Assembly (NCBI GenBank): GCA_029978335.1
Contig: JAPOJQ010000009.1
Coordinates: forward strand, 1-61,303
DNA length: 61,303 nucleotides
Direction: 5' to 3'
Source: Actinomycetota bacterium
Lineage (GTDB): Bacteria; Actinomycetota; Acidimicrobiia; Acidimicrobiales; Ilumatobacteraceae
Part shown: positions 52,982 to 61,303 of the stretch, one piece after another
Layout: every line of letters begins with the position of its first letter
Numbering within the stretch: position 1 is the stretch's first letter
Notes under the pieces: generated by a model
What the model saw: the letters and a program-made list of their open reading frames with translations, nothing else
Told to the model about the DNA's origin: nothing
The model's database searches: none
Translations under genes and position numbers: made by a program

Positions 52982-53842
52982 TTAGCCGGGAAAAACCGGT
53001 GTTCGGTTTTCAAGATTGGCTGTGATGACCTCAACTTGATTCGGTGTGCCAATCAACGCCGACACCTCTCGGCGCTCGGCAGCGAACTGCTCGCCTGCCC
53101 CCGCAACAAAGGAGGCCGAGAGCAGACGCTTTGCTGCACGTACGGCCTCGTGATTACGAGCGGCGATGTCGGCGGCCATCGAAAGCGCGGCGTCGAGTGG
53201 TGCTGCATCGAGTCGTGTCACCAAACCGAGGGACGCCCCTTCTGACGCGAGCAGCACTCGAGCGGTGTAGGTCAACTCACGCGCAACGTCGGGCCGTACC
53301 AAACGATCGAGAATGAAGGTGCCGGTCATGTCGGGGATAATTCCCCAATGCACCTCGCGCACCGACAACTGGGTGTCCGGGTGAGCGATTCGTATGTCAG
53401 CGCCCAATGCAATCTGCAAGCCGCCTCCAAGAGCGTGGCCGTGGATGGCGGCAATGACGGGGACCTCGATTTCCTGCCAGACCCAACACACCTGCTGACC
53501 AAGATGCGTCAGCCCTGACTCCGTCAAACGACCAGGGCTTCCGTCGTTCTCGGTCATGTCGGTGCGATCGCCCATCATCGACGCGAAACCGCTGAAATCC
53601 AGCCCGGCACAGAAGGAGCGCCCAACTCCATGCACCACGACTGCACGAATACCCGGCAGTGCTTTCACGTGCTCGCCCGCAGCGGCAATGGCCGAGAACT
53701 GGTCACCGTCCAACGCATTGCGCTTGTCTGCCCGATCGAATGAAACGAGCGCCACATGATCGCGCACGCCAACACGGACTCGTTCTGCCCGGTCAACGAA
53801 GACCTCGTCAAAGCCGTCTGGAATCGTCATCTCTGTCGCCAT
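52982..53842 (-). CDS. Enoyl-CoA hydratase/isomerase family protein
   Basis: A crotonase-fold protein of 286 residues, probably acting on an acyl-CoA in the cytoplasm. The oxyanion hole segments are RSFCAGLDFSGF and GHALGGGLQIALGADIRIA. One of the two hydratase glutamates is kept (VREVHWGIIPD), while the other is Gln (GGGLQI), so isomerase or another crotonase activity is as likely as hydration. ATG at 53842 is chosen; ATG at 53830 is close by. The divergent nitroreductase gene starts 85 bases upstream. Confidence 0.85.
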   Translation of the reverse strand: MATEMTIPDGFDEVFVDRAERVRVGVRDHVALVSFDRADKRNALDGDQFSAIAAAGEHVKALPGIRAVVVHGVGRSFCAGLDFSGFASMMGDRTDMTENDGSPGRLTESGLTHLGQQVCWVWQEIEVPVIAAIHGHALGGGLQIALGADIRIAHPDTQLSVREVHWGIIPDMTGTFILDRLVRPDVARELTYTARVLLASEGASLGLVTRLDAAPLDAALSMAADIAARNHEAVRAAKRLLSASFVAGAGEQFAAERREVSALIGTPNQVEVITANLENRTPVFPG

Positions 53843-53927
53843 CGCTACATCGTGACACAGAGATCCCATGCGTGCTGATGTGCTCCGCTGCGAAGTTGAC
53901 CCGCCCGCGCGTGGAATGATCACCAAC

Positions 53928-54596
53928 ATGAGCGATCACCCGCACCTCAACCTGTCCGCCGACGAAGTCCTCACCACCACTCGGAGCGTTCGCAAGCGGC
54001 TTGACTTTGATCGTCCGGTGCCGACCGATGTGATCATGGAATGTCTTGAAATCGCACTTCAGGCACCGACCGGTTCGAACCGCCAAGGATGGCAGTGGGT
54101 CTTCGTCTCCGATGACGCGAAGAAGCAGGAACTCGCGCGGATCTACGCCGAAAACTTTGCGATGTACCGCCAACTGCCTCGCCCCGAGTACGCGGCCGAC
54201 GACCCCAGGACCTCCGCCGCGCCGCGCGTGGTCGATTCCGCGCAGTACCTCGCTGATCATTTCCATCGTGCACCGGTACTGCTGGTGCCGTGCCTCGAGG
54301 GCAAGGCCGAGACATCGGGGAGCTCGGGTGCGTTCTGGGGTTCATTGCTGCCTGCCGTCTGGAGTTTCATGCTGGCCCTGCGCGAACGAGGACTGGGTTC
54401 GGCGTGGACCACGTTGCACCTTCCCAACGGCGGCGAGGAAAAGGCTGCCGAACTGCTCGGCATCCCCTTCGACCGCTACAGCCAAGCTGGCTTGTTCCCC
54501 ATCGCATACACCATCGGTACCGATTTCAAGCTCGCATCACGATTGCCTGCCGCCGAGGTGACGCACTGGGACACTTGGGGCAACCGCCAGAGCTGA
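53928..54596 (+). CDS. Nitroreductase family flavoprotein
   Basis: A 222-residue FMN-dependent oxidoreductase fold protein. It has [36 protein letters not shown] (key residues APTGSNxQ/W) and a C-terminal [29 protein letters not shown]. The natural substrate is unknown. ATG at 53928 gives [12 protein letters not shown] at 53916 would add four residues. It stands alone on the plus strand, 52 bases before the aconitase gene. Confidence 0.87.
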   Translation: MSDHPHLNLSADEVLTTTRSVRKRLDFDRPVPTDVIMECLEIALQAPTGSNRQGWQWVFVSDDAKKQELARIYAENFAMYRQLPRPEYAADDPRTSAAPRVVDSAQYLADHFHRAPVLLVPCLEGKAETSGSSGAFWGSLLPAVWSFMLALRERGLGSAWTTLHLPNGGEEKAAELLGIPFDRYSQAGLFPIAYTIGTDFKLASRLPAAEVTHWDTWGNRQS

Positions 54597-54648
54597 GAAT
54601 GACGACCCGATCGGGCCGGAGGCAGCGGTCGGTTCGTATAGTGGGCGC

Positions 54649-56913
54649 ATGTCCGTGAGCGCCTCCACCCCAGTTGAACTCGTCCGATCCGTCTACGCGT
54701 CGCTCGGGCAGCGAGTAGCGATCGGGCGTCGCCGACTTGGTCGTCCGCTCACTCTTGCAGAGAAGATTCTGATCAACCATCTCGTCGACCCCGAGGGCCA
54801 GGAGATGGAGCGTTCGGTGTCATACGCAGACTTCAATCCCGACCGCGTGGCGATGCAGGACGCAACGGCGCAGATGGCGCTGCTGCAGTTCATGACGGCC
54901 GGACTCGATGAGGCTGCAGTGCCGTCGACGGTGCACTGTGACCACTTGATCCAAGCCAAGGTAGGCGCTCGTATCGATCTGGGCGTGGCTGTCGACGACA
55001 ACCGCGAGGTGTACGAGTTCCTCCGAACGGTCTCGGCTCGTTACGGCCTCGGCTTTTGGGGTCCTGGCTCCGGCATCATTCACCAGGTCGTCTTGGAGAA
55101 CTACGCCTTCCCAGGCGGAATGATGATTGGGACCGACTCCCACACACCCAATGCTGGCGGCTTGGGCATGGTCGCCATTGGCGTGGGTGGCGCCGATGCC
55201 GTCGACGTGATGACGGGCTTTCCATGGAACGTCCGTTGGCCAAAGGTCATCGGCGTTCGCCTCACCGGAACGTTGAGCGGTTGGTCCTCACCAAAAGACG
55301 TCATTCTCGAGGTCGCACGTCGCCTCACCGTCGAAGGCGGAACTGGCGCGATTGTTGAGTACTTCGGTTCTGGTGCCGACAGTATCTCGGCGACTGGCAA
55401 GGCCACGATCTGCAATATGGGTGCAGAGATCGGTGCGACGACCTCTGTGTTCGGCTACGACGACAACATGTCGGCCTATCTCCGCGCCACGGGCCGTGCC
55501 GAAATTGCGGACGCCGCTGACGAGGTGGCAGCGGATCTTCGTCCTGATGATGGCGCGCTCTACGACGAGGTCATCGACATCGATCTTTCCGACCTGCGGC
55601 CGATGATCAACGGTCCTCACAGCCCAGATCGTGCTCATCGTGTCGGTGCCGAGGTTGGCGAACAGGCTCGACAGAACGACTGGCCGATCGCCGTGTCAGC
55701 AGCGCTCATTGGTTCGTGCACCAACTCCTCTTATGAAGACCTCACCCGTGCGGCATCGATCGCGCGTCAAGCCGCGGCACACGGCATCACCTGTGCCACC
55801 GAGTTGCTCATCACACCTGGATCCGAGCAGACCCGGGCAACCATCGAGCGCGATGGCATCCTCGCCGACCTCGAAGCCGTCGGGGCCACCGTGCTGGCGA
55901 ACGCCTGCGGACCGTGTATCGGCCAGTGGAGCCGTCCAGAGTCGGCTACCGGTGTGCCGAATTCGATCGTGAACTCCTTCAACCGCAACTTTCCGAAGCG
56001 AAATGATGGGAGTGCGAATACCTTTTCATTCGTTACCTCACCGGACACGGTGATGGCGATTGCTTTGTCGGGACGACTTGATTTTGACCCGGTGACTGAC
56101 ACCCTGACCGCTCCAGATGGCTCACAGGTGCTCCTTGAGCCGCCAGTCGGCGAGGTGTTGCCTGCCTCGGGCTATGACCCGGGTGTCGATACGTTCACTG
56201 CGCCGCCGCTCGACCGCGCGTCGGTCACGGTAAGTGTGAGCCCAACGAGTGACCGTTTGCAGTTGCTTGAGCCGTTTGCCCCATGGGACGGCAACGACTA
56301 CCTCGGCCTGCCCGTCTTGATGAAGGCCCAGGGCAAGTGCACCACCGACCACATCTCAGCAGCTGGACCTTGGCTCACCTACCGCGGCCACTTGGAGAAC
56401 ATTTCCGGAAATCTCTTCGCTGGCGCTGTCAATGCTTTTGATCATGCGGTTGGCGTCGGACTCGACATCACCGACGGTGATCGTCGCACGTATCCCGAGA
56501 TTGCCAAGCGTTATCACGAAGCTGGTATCCGATGGGTGGCCATCGGCGACCGCAACTACGGTGAAGGTTCGTCGCGCGAACACGCTGCGATGGAGCCGAG
56601 GTTCCGCAATGGCCTCGTCGTCATCGCTCGCTCGTTTGCCCGAATCCACGAGACGAATCTGAAAAAGCAGGGCATGCTGCCATTGACGTTTGCCGATCCC
56701 TCCACCTACGACGCCATTGCCGAGACCGACCGCATCGACGTCGTAAACCTGCCCCCAGTGCCGGGGCAGCCAGTTCAATGCCGTATCAATCACGCGGACG
56801 GCTCAGTCACCGAATTCGAGGCTGTGCACACCTTCAGTGATGAGCAGGTCGAGTGGTTCAAAGCGGGTTCTGCATTGAACATCGTGCGTGCCAAAGTCGC
56901 CTCAGGCGAGTGA
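54649..56913 (+). CDS. acn: Aconitate hydratase, mitochondrial type
   Basis: Isomerises citrate and isocitrate in the TCA cycle with a 4Fe-4S cluster. The 754-residue length and [12 protein letters not shown]-like [10 protein letters not shown] segment fit the mitochondrial-type aconitases rather than the roughly 890-residue AcnA of most actinobacteria. Cluster cysteines lie in [11 protein letters not shown] and [10 protein letters not shown]. The swivel domain has [13 protein letters not shown] and [19 protein letters not shown] (key residues GEGSSREH). It overlaps the convergent PAP2 gene by twelve bases. Citrate synthase lies 3.4 kb downstream. Confidence 0.94.
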   Translation: MSVSASTPVELVRSVYASLGQRVAIGRRRLGRPLTLAEKILINHLVDPEGQEMERSVSYADFNPDRVAMQDATAQMALLQFMTAGLDEAAVPSTVHCDHLIQAKVGARIDLGVAVDDNREVYEFLRTVSARYGLGFWGPGSGIIHQVVLENYAFPGGMMIGTDSHTPNAGGLGMVAIGVGGADAVDVMTGFPWNVRWPKVIGVRLTGTLSGWSSPKDVILEVARRLTVEGGTGAIVEYFGSGADSISATGKATICNMGAEIGATTSVFGYDDNMSAYLRATGRAEIADAADEVAADLRPDDGALYDEVIDIDLSDLRPMINGPHSPDRAHRVGAEVGEQARQNDWPIAVSAALIGSCTNSSYEDLTRAASIARQAAAHGITCATELLITPGSEQTRATIERDGILADLEAVGATVLANACGPCIGQWSRPESATGVPNSIVNSFNRNFPKRNDGSANTFSFVTSPDTVMAIALSGRLDFDPVTDTLTAPDGSQVLLEPPVGEVLPASGYDPGVDTFTAPPLDRASVTVSVSPTSDRLQLLEPFAPWDGNDYLGLPVLMKAQGKCTTDHISAAGPWLTYRGHLENISGNLFAGAVNAFDHAVGVGLDITDGDRRTYPEIAKRYHEAGIRWVAIGDRNYGEGSSREHAAMEPRFRNGLVVIARSFARIHETNLKKQGMLPLTFADPSTYDAIAETDRIDVVNLPPVPGQPVQCRINHADGSVTEFEAVHTFSDEQVEWFKAGSALNIVRAKVASGE

Positions 56914-57663
56914 CCGGAGAGCTCGTGTCCCTCGACCGACGATGAGGTGCACGGGAGTGACGATCGCGGCTGCGACAACGGCATCGAGCACCCAATGGTT
57001 CGCCGTTGCGACGATGGCGAACAGCATGACGACGGGGTGGAGCAGAACGAGATGCCGCACGCGACGTACTGAGGATCGACAGAACCACAGCGCGGTCAGC
57101 AGTGCCCACCCGAAATGCAGCGACGGCATTGCCGCGATCTGATTTGACGCGCCAGCGATGGCACTTGCTGGATAGATCCGCGGGCCACTGGCCATCAAGG
57201 TGTCGACATATCCGGGCATGAGCCGAGGCGGCGCGAGAGGAATGGCGATGTGCAATACGAGTGCGGCCAGCGTCACCGCCGCCATTTCATTGCGGCACGT
57301 TGCGTAGGCCGAGCGGCGGCGCCAGAGCATCCCTGCGAGTGATCCGATAGCCACTGGAAAGTGCATCCAGACGTAGTAACGATTCAAGAGCCGCACGAGC
57401 CAGTCGGTGTTGATCAAGGCACGCTGCATCCATTCTTCAATATTGATGCGAAGACGTTGTTCGAGCGTGATGATGTGTCGCGCGTTCCGAAATGCCGTGA
57501 CGAGGTCGTCATTGGTGAGTTGACGAGTGACTCGGTAGAGGACGAACATCGCAGCAACCAGAACCGCCTCGCCGAGATAGTGCCAGCCGACGCGCCAGCG
57601 ATCATGACGACTCCCCCGCCGCAGCGAAGGACCTTCGAACGCAGGATCCGTTGTTCCATCCAT
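56902..57663 (-). CDS. PAP2-superfamily membrane protein (inositol phosphotransferase/Aur1-like)
   Basis: A 253-residue polytopic membrane protein. The phosphatase-like motifs are [19 protein letters not shown] (PSLH) and [11 protein letters not shown] (HxxxD), the arrangement of the PAP2_3 group that includes fungal inositol phosphorylceramide synthase and actinobacterial homologues. It may transfer or remove a lipid phosphate head group at the membrane. Several hydrophobic helices are spread over residues 25-245. It is divergent from the LysR gene, with 235 bases between. Confidence 0.82.
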   Translation of the reverse strand: MDGTTDPAFEGPSLRRGSRHDRWRVGWHYLGEAVLVAAMFVLYRVTRQLTNDDLVTAFRNARHIITLEQRLRINIEEWMQRALINTDWLVRLLNRYYVWMHFPVAIGSLAGMLWRRRSAYATCRNEMAAVTLAALVLHIAIPLAPPRLMPGYVDTLMASGPRIYPASAIAGASNQIAAMPSLHFGWALLTALWFCRSSVRRVRHLVLLHPVVMLFAIVATANHWVLDAVVAAAIVTPVHLIVGRGTRALRSLA

Positions 57664-57743
57664 GGCTGTCCAACTCGTGATGAACCCTAAGAACTGCTGT
57701 GCTCAAGAACAGCGCCATCCGTCACTCGTGAAAAACGGGAGAC

Positions 57744-57790
57744 GCCCCGATGGGGGATCGGGGCATCTCAACCTGGGATTCGTGATCCCA
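57744..57790. promoter_or_regulatory. Two stem-loops in the PAP2-LysR intergenic region
   Basis: The first stem is GCCCCGAT (57744-57751) with ATCGGGGC (57757-57764) around a GGGGG loop. The second is TGGGAT (57774-57779) with ATCCCA (57785-57790) around TCGTG, and an overlapping alternative TCGTG/CACGA pairing exists. They lie between two divergent genes, so a terminator for either neighbour is unlikely; a structured leader of the PAP2 gene or a small RNA is possible. Confidence 0.45.
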
Positions 57791-57825
57791 CGAGCGGAAC
57801 ATGGGGGGTGTGCCGCTACGTCTTG

Positions 57826-57864
57826 CTTGTGAAAGTATGCACGTGTCTTCGTGCATCTCGCAAG
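57826..57864. promoter_or_regulatory. Long imperfect dyad upstream of the LysR gene
   Basis: TGCACG and CGTGCA arms around a six-base loop extend outward through CTTGTGA on the left and TCGCAAG on the right, giving an imperfect inverted repeat of 39 bases. It ends 34 bases before the LysR start codon. This fits a regulator binding region in the divergent PAP2-LysR promoter area, though an RNA hairpin cannot be excluded. Confidence 0.45.
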
Positions 57865-57875
57865 TCGAACATGAC

Positions 57876-57894
57876 GATAGTCGCTATCTTTTTT
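57876..57894 (+). promoter_or_regulatory. GATAG-TCG-CTATC dyad with T-run overlapping a likely -10 of the LysR gene
   Basis: A perfect five-base inverted repeat with a three-base loop is followed by six T. TATCTT at 57885-57890 fits a -10 element for an almost leaderless transcript starting near the ATG at 57899. The dyad would then be an autoregulatory site. A terminator reading is less likely because the stem is weak and no gene is upstream on this strand. Confidence 0.35.
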
Positions 57895-57898
57895 AGAG

Positions 57899-58810
57899 AT
57901 GGACCTGCGTCAGCTCACCACATTGATCGCGATCGCTGACCACGGCAGTTTTAGCGCAGCTGCTCGGGCGCTCTACACCGTACAATCCAACGTTTCTGGC
58001 CATATCTCTCGCCTTGAGCGCGAGCTCGGCGCAACGCTGGTTGACCGAACCACCGGCCGTATGACCGACGCTGGTCAACAGGTTCTCGAACGAGCGCGTC
58101 GGATCATGCACGAACTCGATGACATCGTGTCAGACGTGCGCAGCCGTGAACATGACGTCTCCGGAGATGTGCGAATCGGAGTCATCGGCACCGTCGCACG
58201 ATGGGTTATGCCGCTCCTGCTCGGGCAAATGACCCAACACCACCCGAACGTTCACACCATCGTCAGCGAAGGAAGCTCATCGGCACTCGTTCCCAATGTC
58301 ACATCGGGCCTGCTCAACGGTGCGATTATTCACCTTCCCATCGACGATCCAGATCTCACGGTCGACCCTCTATTCGATGAGGAATTGGTCCTCATGGCCC
58401 CGCTTGGCCATCCGCTCGCATCGCTGACGTCGGTCAGCATTGAAGAGCTGCACCTGCAGCCGCTGCTGCTACCGCCCGAAGGTGCGGCATTGCGCCGGAT
58501 CCTGGATCGAGCCGCAGCGGAACATGGTGTCACTCTCACCGCACAGACCGAAGTCGACGGAGTTCGACTCCTCGCATCGTTATCGCGCGATGGGCATGGT
58601 GCCGCAATCGTCCCGGCGACGGCATTTCGACCCGAAACAACAAGCGACGTCACGACCATCTCCGTCGATGGTCTCCCCCGTCGTCGGGTCGCATGGGTAC
58701 GACGTCGTCGTCCGAATCCAACGCCTGCGACAGATGCCGTGCATGAGGCCTTGGTCAATGTGGTTCGTAACCACGTTGACCACCACGTCGGCCTCCATCG
58801 CCCCGGGTGA
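57899..58810 (+). CDS. LysR family transcriptional regulator
   Basis: A 303-residue regulator with an N-terminal winged helix-turn-helix (MDLRQLTTLIAIADHGSF, SAAARALYTVQSNVSGHISRLE; key residues AAxxLxxxQSxVSxxIxxLE) and a C-terminal periplasmic-binding-like effector domain beginning about residue 90. The effector is unknown. It lies 45 bases upstream of the carboxyltransferase gene on the same strand and divergent from the PAP2 gene; either could be its target. Dyads in the upstream region are candidate binding sites. Confidence 0.92.
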   Translation: MDLRQLTTLIAIADHGSFSAAARALYTVQSNVSGHISRLERELGATLVDRTTGRMTDAGQQVLERARRIMHELDDIVSDVRSREHDVSGDVRIGVIGTVARWVMPLLLGQMTQHHPNVHTIVSEGSSSALVPNVTSGLLNGAIIHLPIDDPDLTVDPLFDEELVLMAPLGHPLASLTSVSIEELHLQPLLLPPEGAALRRILDRAAAEHGVTLTAQTEVDGVRLLASLSRDGHGAAIVPATAFRPETTSDVTTISVDGLPRRRVAWVRRRRPNPTPATDAVHEALVNVVRNHVDHHVGLHRPG

Positions 58811-58855
58811 GCGAATTCTGTGGTGGTGATGGCCTGAGGCTCTATTGTCGGCGCA

Positions 58856-60205
58856 GTGACGATCGATGAACTGCCGTTCGACGTCGGCGTACCGGGCGCC
58901 GTTCGGGCCCGGACGCGCATCGTCGCCGGTCGTCGAATCGTGTCCGTCGAGTTTGACGACGTCGATGGCGCTCCCCCGCTCACTGCGTCCATGACGCAGG
59001 TCATCACCGACGGTTGCCGTATGGCCCTCGATGAGCAACTGCCGCTGGTGCTCGTCGTCAATAGCGCAGGCGCCGATATTCGCGAAGGCATCAGCCCACT
59101 CGACGGTTGGGGCCGGGCCGCGCGCGTCTTGACCCGCTGCTCGGGGCGCGTCCCAACCTTTGCAATTGTCGACGGCCCTGCTGTTTCCGGACCAGCGTTG
59201 CTCCTCGGTCTTGTCGACCATGTGGTCATGACCGAGCGCGGATACGCCTTTGTCAACGGTCCCGTGATGGTCGAGCAGTTCACCGGCGTGAGCATCACCA
59301 AAGATGAACTCGGCAGTGCCGACACGATGAATCGAGTTGCCGGCCTGAGCACCGCAACCTGTGCCTCTCGAGAACAAGCACTCGAGATCGTTGGGGACAT
59401 TCTGAGCTACCTCCCTGACCACAGCGATCTGCCGGCACCATCGATCGTCTCGGCAGATCCGATCGATCGCCCCACACCCGAAGCAGGCGAGGTCGTACCA
59501 GAGAGCGCCACCGGAAGCTATGACGTTCGCTCCGTAATTGAAGCAATCGTCGACGACGGCGATTTCTACGAAATTCGTTCGAGATGGGCCAACAATGTCG
59601 TCACCGCCTATGCGCGAATCGGTGGACAATCAGTCGGCATTGTCGCAAATCAACCGATGGCGCTTGCCGGGACACTTGACATCCCGGGTTCGCAGAAGGC
59701 GGCACGATTCGTCAACACATGTGATGCCTTCGGCCTGCCGATCATCACGCTTGTGGATACGCCGGGTTTCTACCCTGGCAAGGATCTCGAGTGGCGAGGG
59801 ATGATCCGCCACGGTGCCCAGTTGGTCTACGCGTATGGCCAGGCCACGGTGCCCCGGGTGTGCGTGATTCTGCGCAAGAGCTACGGCGGCGCCTACATCG
59901 TGATGGATTCCAAGCGAATGGGTAACGACGTGTGTCTTGCTTGGCCGTGGGCGGAGTTGGCGGTCATGGGAGCGGGCCAGGCCTCGGCCATTCTCCGACG
60001 CGGTGCCGACGATGCTGACCGCATTGCCTTCGAAACCGACTACGCCGAGCGCCTGCTCAATCCCTATGTGGCCGCCGAACGGGGTTACGTGGATGATGTC
60101 ATCGACCCGGCGGACACCCGACGAAGCATTACCGCTGCATTGAACATGCTGGCGAATAAGCGTGATCGGCGACCGAATCGCCGGCATGGCAATTCTCCGC
60201 TCTGA
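58856..60205 (+). CDS. Acyl-CoA carboxylase carboxyltransferase-like protein with divergent N-half
   Basis: A 449-residue member of the biotin-dependent carboxyltransferase family. The C-half is well conserved: GIVANQPMALAGTLDI, FVNTCDAFGLPIITLVDTPGF (key residues CDAF, DTPGF), RHGAQLVYAY, ILRKSYGGAYIVM and AWPWAELAVMGA. The N-half lacks about 70 residues found in usual AccD-type subunits, and its oxyanion segment is GPAVSGPA rather than GPCAGGA. The substrate is therefore uncertain. The GTG start at 58856 follows the LysR gene; no biotin carboxylase is in the window. Confidence 0.82.
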   Translation: MTIDELPFDVGVPGAVRARTRIVAGRRIVSVEFDDVDGAPPLTASMTQVITDGCRMALDEQLPLVLVVNSAGADIREGISPLDGWGRAARVLTRCSGRVPTFAIVDGPAVSGPALLLGLVDHVVMTERGYAFVNGPVMVEQFTGVSITKDELGSADTMNRVAGLSTATCASREQALEIVGDILSYLPDHSDLPAPSIVSADPIDRPTPEAGEVVPESATGSYDVRSVIEAIVDDGDFYEIRSRWANNVVTAYARIGGQSVGIVANQPMALAGTLDIPGSQKAARFVNTCDAFGLPIITLVDTPGFYPGKDLEWRGMIRHGAQLVYAYGQATVPRVCVILRKSYGGAYIVMDSKRMGNDVCLAWPWAELAVMGAGQASAILRRGADDADRIAFETDYAERLLNPYVAAERGYVDDVIDPADTRRSITAALNMLANKRDRRPNRRHGNSPL

Positions 60206-60256
60206 GCAGGCTCGCTGGACCTCGCTCACCATTGGTCGTGCGAACCTCTGAGCCGG

Positions 60257-60295
60257 TACATTGGCGGATGGCCATCAATTGACCAACAGCGGAGG
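60257..60295 (+). promoter_or_regulatory. Probable promoter -10 and ribosome binding site of citrate synthase
   Basis: TACATT at 60257-60262 fits a -10 element, with a weak TTGGTC 19 bases upstream. GGAGG at 60291-60295 lies six bases before the GTG at 60302 and is one of the clearest ribosome binding sites in the window, which decides that start. Confidence 0.4.
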
Positions 60296-60301
60296 ACCTA
60301 C

Positions 60302-61303
60302 GTGCCCGAGACCATCACCATCACCGACGACCGAACTGGGCAGACCGTCACGGTTCCCATCGAAGGCGGTGTGTTCCCCGCTTCGGCGATTCGTTCGCTC
60401 GACCCGTCGCTCTTCGTGTACGACCCCGCCTACATGCAGACAGCGTCGTGTCGCTCCGCTATTACCTATCTCGACGGCGACAACGGCATCCTTCGTTATC
60501 GGGGCTACCCAATCGAGCAACTCGCTGAAAAGTCGACGTTCCTCGAGGTTGCCTACCTCCTGCTCCACGGTGAGCTGCCAAGCGCCACCCAGCTCGAACA
60601 ATGGCGTCACGACGTCACGCACCACACATTCATTCACGAGAACATGCGCAAGCGGTTCGTCGACGGTTTCCACTACGACGCACACCCGATGGGCATGTTC
60701 GTGTCAGCCGTCGCCGCGCTTGGCACCTTCTACGATGGCGCCAAGGACATTGACGATCCAGACAGCCGTCACAAGCAGGTCCTTCGCCTCATCGCAAAGA
60801 CGCCGACGATTGCGGCAATGTGTTACCGCTTCTCGGTTGGACTGCCGTTCAACTACCCGGAAAACGATCTGTCGTTCCCTGCGAACTTCCTCTCGATGAT
60901 GTGGAAGGTCGGCTCCAACTACGAAGTCGACCCTGTGCTCGAACGAGCGATGGACATCTTGTTCATCCTGCACGCGGACCACGAGCAGAACTGCGGCACG
61001 ACCGCCATGCGTGTGGTTGGTTCCTCAAACGCCGATCCATATTCGTCAGCCGCTGCGGCAGCAAGCGCGCTCTACGGCCCGCTTCACGGAGGAGCAAACG
61101 AGGCAGTAGTGCGGATGCTCGCCGACATCGGTTCGATTGAGAATGTCCCTGCGTTCATCGAATCGGTGAAGGCCGGCAACGGTCGCTTGATGGGCTTCGG
61201 ACATCGCGTCTACAAGAATTACGACCCGCGCGCGACGATCATCAAGAAGACGGCATACGACGTGTTCGAAGTGACCGGAAAGAACCCGCTGCTCGACATC
61301 GCG
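60302..61303 (+). CDS. gltA: Citrate synthase (3' end outside window)
   Basis: Condenses oxaloacetate and acetyl-CoA to citrate. The visible 334 codons begin at GTG with PETITITDDRTGQ and show ITYLDGDNGILRYRGYPIEQLA, LHADHEQNCGTTAMR, the catalytic His regions YGPLHGGANE and MGFGHRVYK. The catalytic Asp lies beyond the right edge. The N-terminal beta-rich extension is that of type II hexameric citrate synthases. It follows the carboxyltransferase-like gene by 96 bases and, with the aconitase gene nearby, forms a loose TCA group. Confidence 0.95.
   Translation, partial: MPETITITDDRTGQTVTVPIEGGVFPASAIRSLDPSLFVYDPAYMQTASCRSAITYLDGDNGILRYRGYPIEQLAEKSTFLEVAYLLLHGELPSATQLEQWRHDVTHHTFIHENMRKRFVDGFHYDAHPMGMFVSAVAALGTFYDGAKDIDDPDSRHKQVLRLIAKTPTIAAMCYRFSVGLPFNYPENDLSFPANFLSMMWKVGSNYEVDPVLERAMDILFILHADHEQNCGTTAMRVVGSSNADPYSSAAAAASALYGPLHGGANEAVVRMLADIGSIENVPAFIESVKAGNGRLMGFGHRVYKNYDPRATIIKKTAYDVFEVTGKNPLLDIA

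Noticed and set aside
57876-57894. Rho-independent terminator
   Set aside because: The stem is only five weak pairs, and no gene on this strand ends upstream; its overlap with a -10-like element fits a promoter operator better.
58330-59629. Long open frames on the minus strand opposite the LysR and carboxyltransferase genes
   Set aside because: They mirror third-position GC bias of the real plus-strand genes and show Ser/Thr/Arg-rich or His/Asp-rich composition without domains.
58856-60205. Carboxyltransferase pseudogene
   Set aside because: The frame is intact with a well-conserved C-half and no stop or frameshift; divergence of the N-half looks selective rather than decayed.
1-61303. Mobile elements, prophage, CRISPR or transferred island
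   Set aside because: No transposase, integrase, repeat array or abrupt change in composition was seen by eye.

Overview
The window is a 61.3 kb chromosomal segment of a high-GC actinobacterium, densely packed and almost without intergenic space. The gene content points to class Acidimicrobiia or a near relative. This is inference, because no rRNA is present. Supporting signs are mycothiol genes (mshC, mshD), phosphatidylinositol mannoside genes (pgsA, a PatA-like acyltransferase, pimA), F420 enzymes (npdG, an LLM oxidoreductase) and a DUF3499 protein. Many genes start at GTG inside 4-base GTGA or ATGA overlaps. I see no insertion sequence, phage gene, CRISPR array, rRNA or attachment site.

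Region 1 (1-19.8 kb, all minus strand) is a long housekeeping run: secF(partial)-secD-yajC, tgt-queA, ruvBAC, bcp, yebC, pdxT-pdxS, a DUF3048 lipoprotein, htpX-lemA, pimA, PatA-like acyltransferase, pgsA, a small membrane protein, a HIT protein, thrS, mshC and npdG. The order secFD-yajC...ruvBAC...yebC-pdxT-pdxS...pimA-acyltransferase-pgsA-HIT-thrS is the same backbone I know from Mycobacterium tuberculosis (Rv2586c-Rv2614c), with local insertions. Region 2 (19.9-25.4 kb) has fabI, an aldo/keto reductase and a hisC-B-H-A-F operon. Region 3 (25.5-28.5 kb, plus) is a tightly coupled string: a small coiled-coil protein, mshD, rlmN and an ABC ATPase.

Region 4 (28.5-33.3 kb, minus) holds an SRPBCC protein, a DUF3499 protein, tRNA-Val(CAC), two membrane proteins with four-cysteine ectodomains (one fused to a J-domain), a 2-hydroxyacid dehydrogenase, a gamma-aminobutyraldehyde-type dehydrogenase and an Lrp regulator. 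The Lrp gene diverges from alanine dehydrogenase (ald). Region 5 (34.5-39.5 kb) has an F420-type oxidoreductase, a 50-residue zinc-ribbon protein, an MFS exporter with a G10 tract, and murF and ddl placed head to head.

Region 6 (39.5-46.3 kb) is the most distinctive part. A TetR gene and a nested-dyad operator face a four-gene operon: a Marinobacter-type fatty acyl reductase fused to a HAD-IB phosphatase domain, a zinc-type alcohol dehydrogenase lacking the structural-zinc loop, a divergent LarA (nickel-pincer racemase) homologue and a PlsC-type acyltransferase. I read it as a TetR-controlled, undescribed lipid or fatty-alcohol pathway; its product is unknown.

Region 7 (46.3-61.3 kb) holds a LysM lipoprotein, gltD-gltB, a crotonase, a nitroreductase, a mitochondrial-type aconitase, a PAP2-like membrane protein, a structured intergenic region, a LysR regulator, an unusual acyl-CoA carboxylase carboxyltransferase-like protein and the start of citrate synthase, which runs off the right edge. 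No gap longer than about 240 bases lacks a gene.
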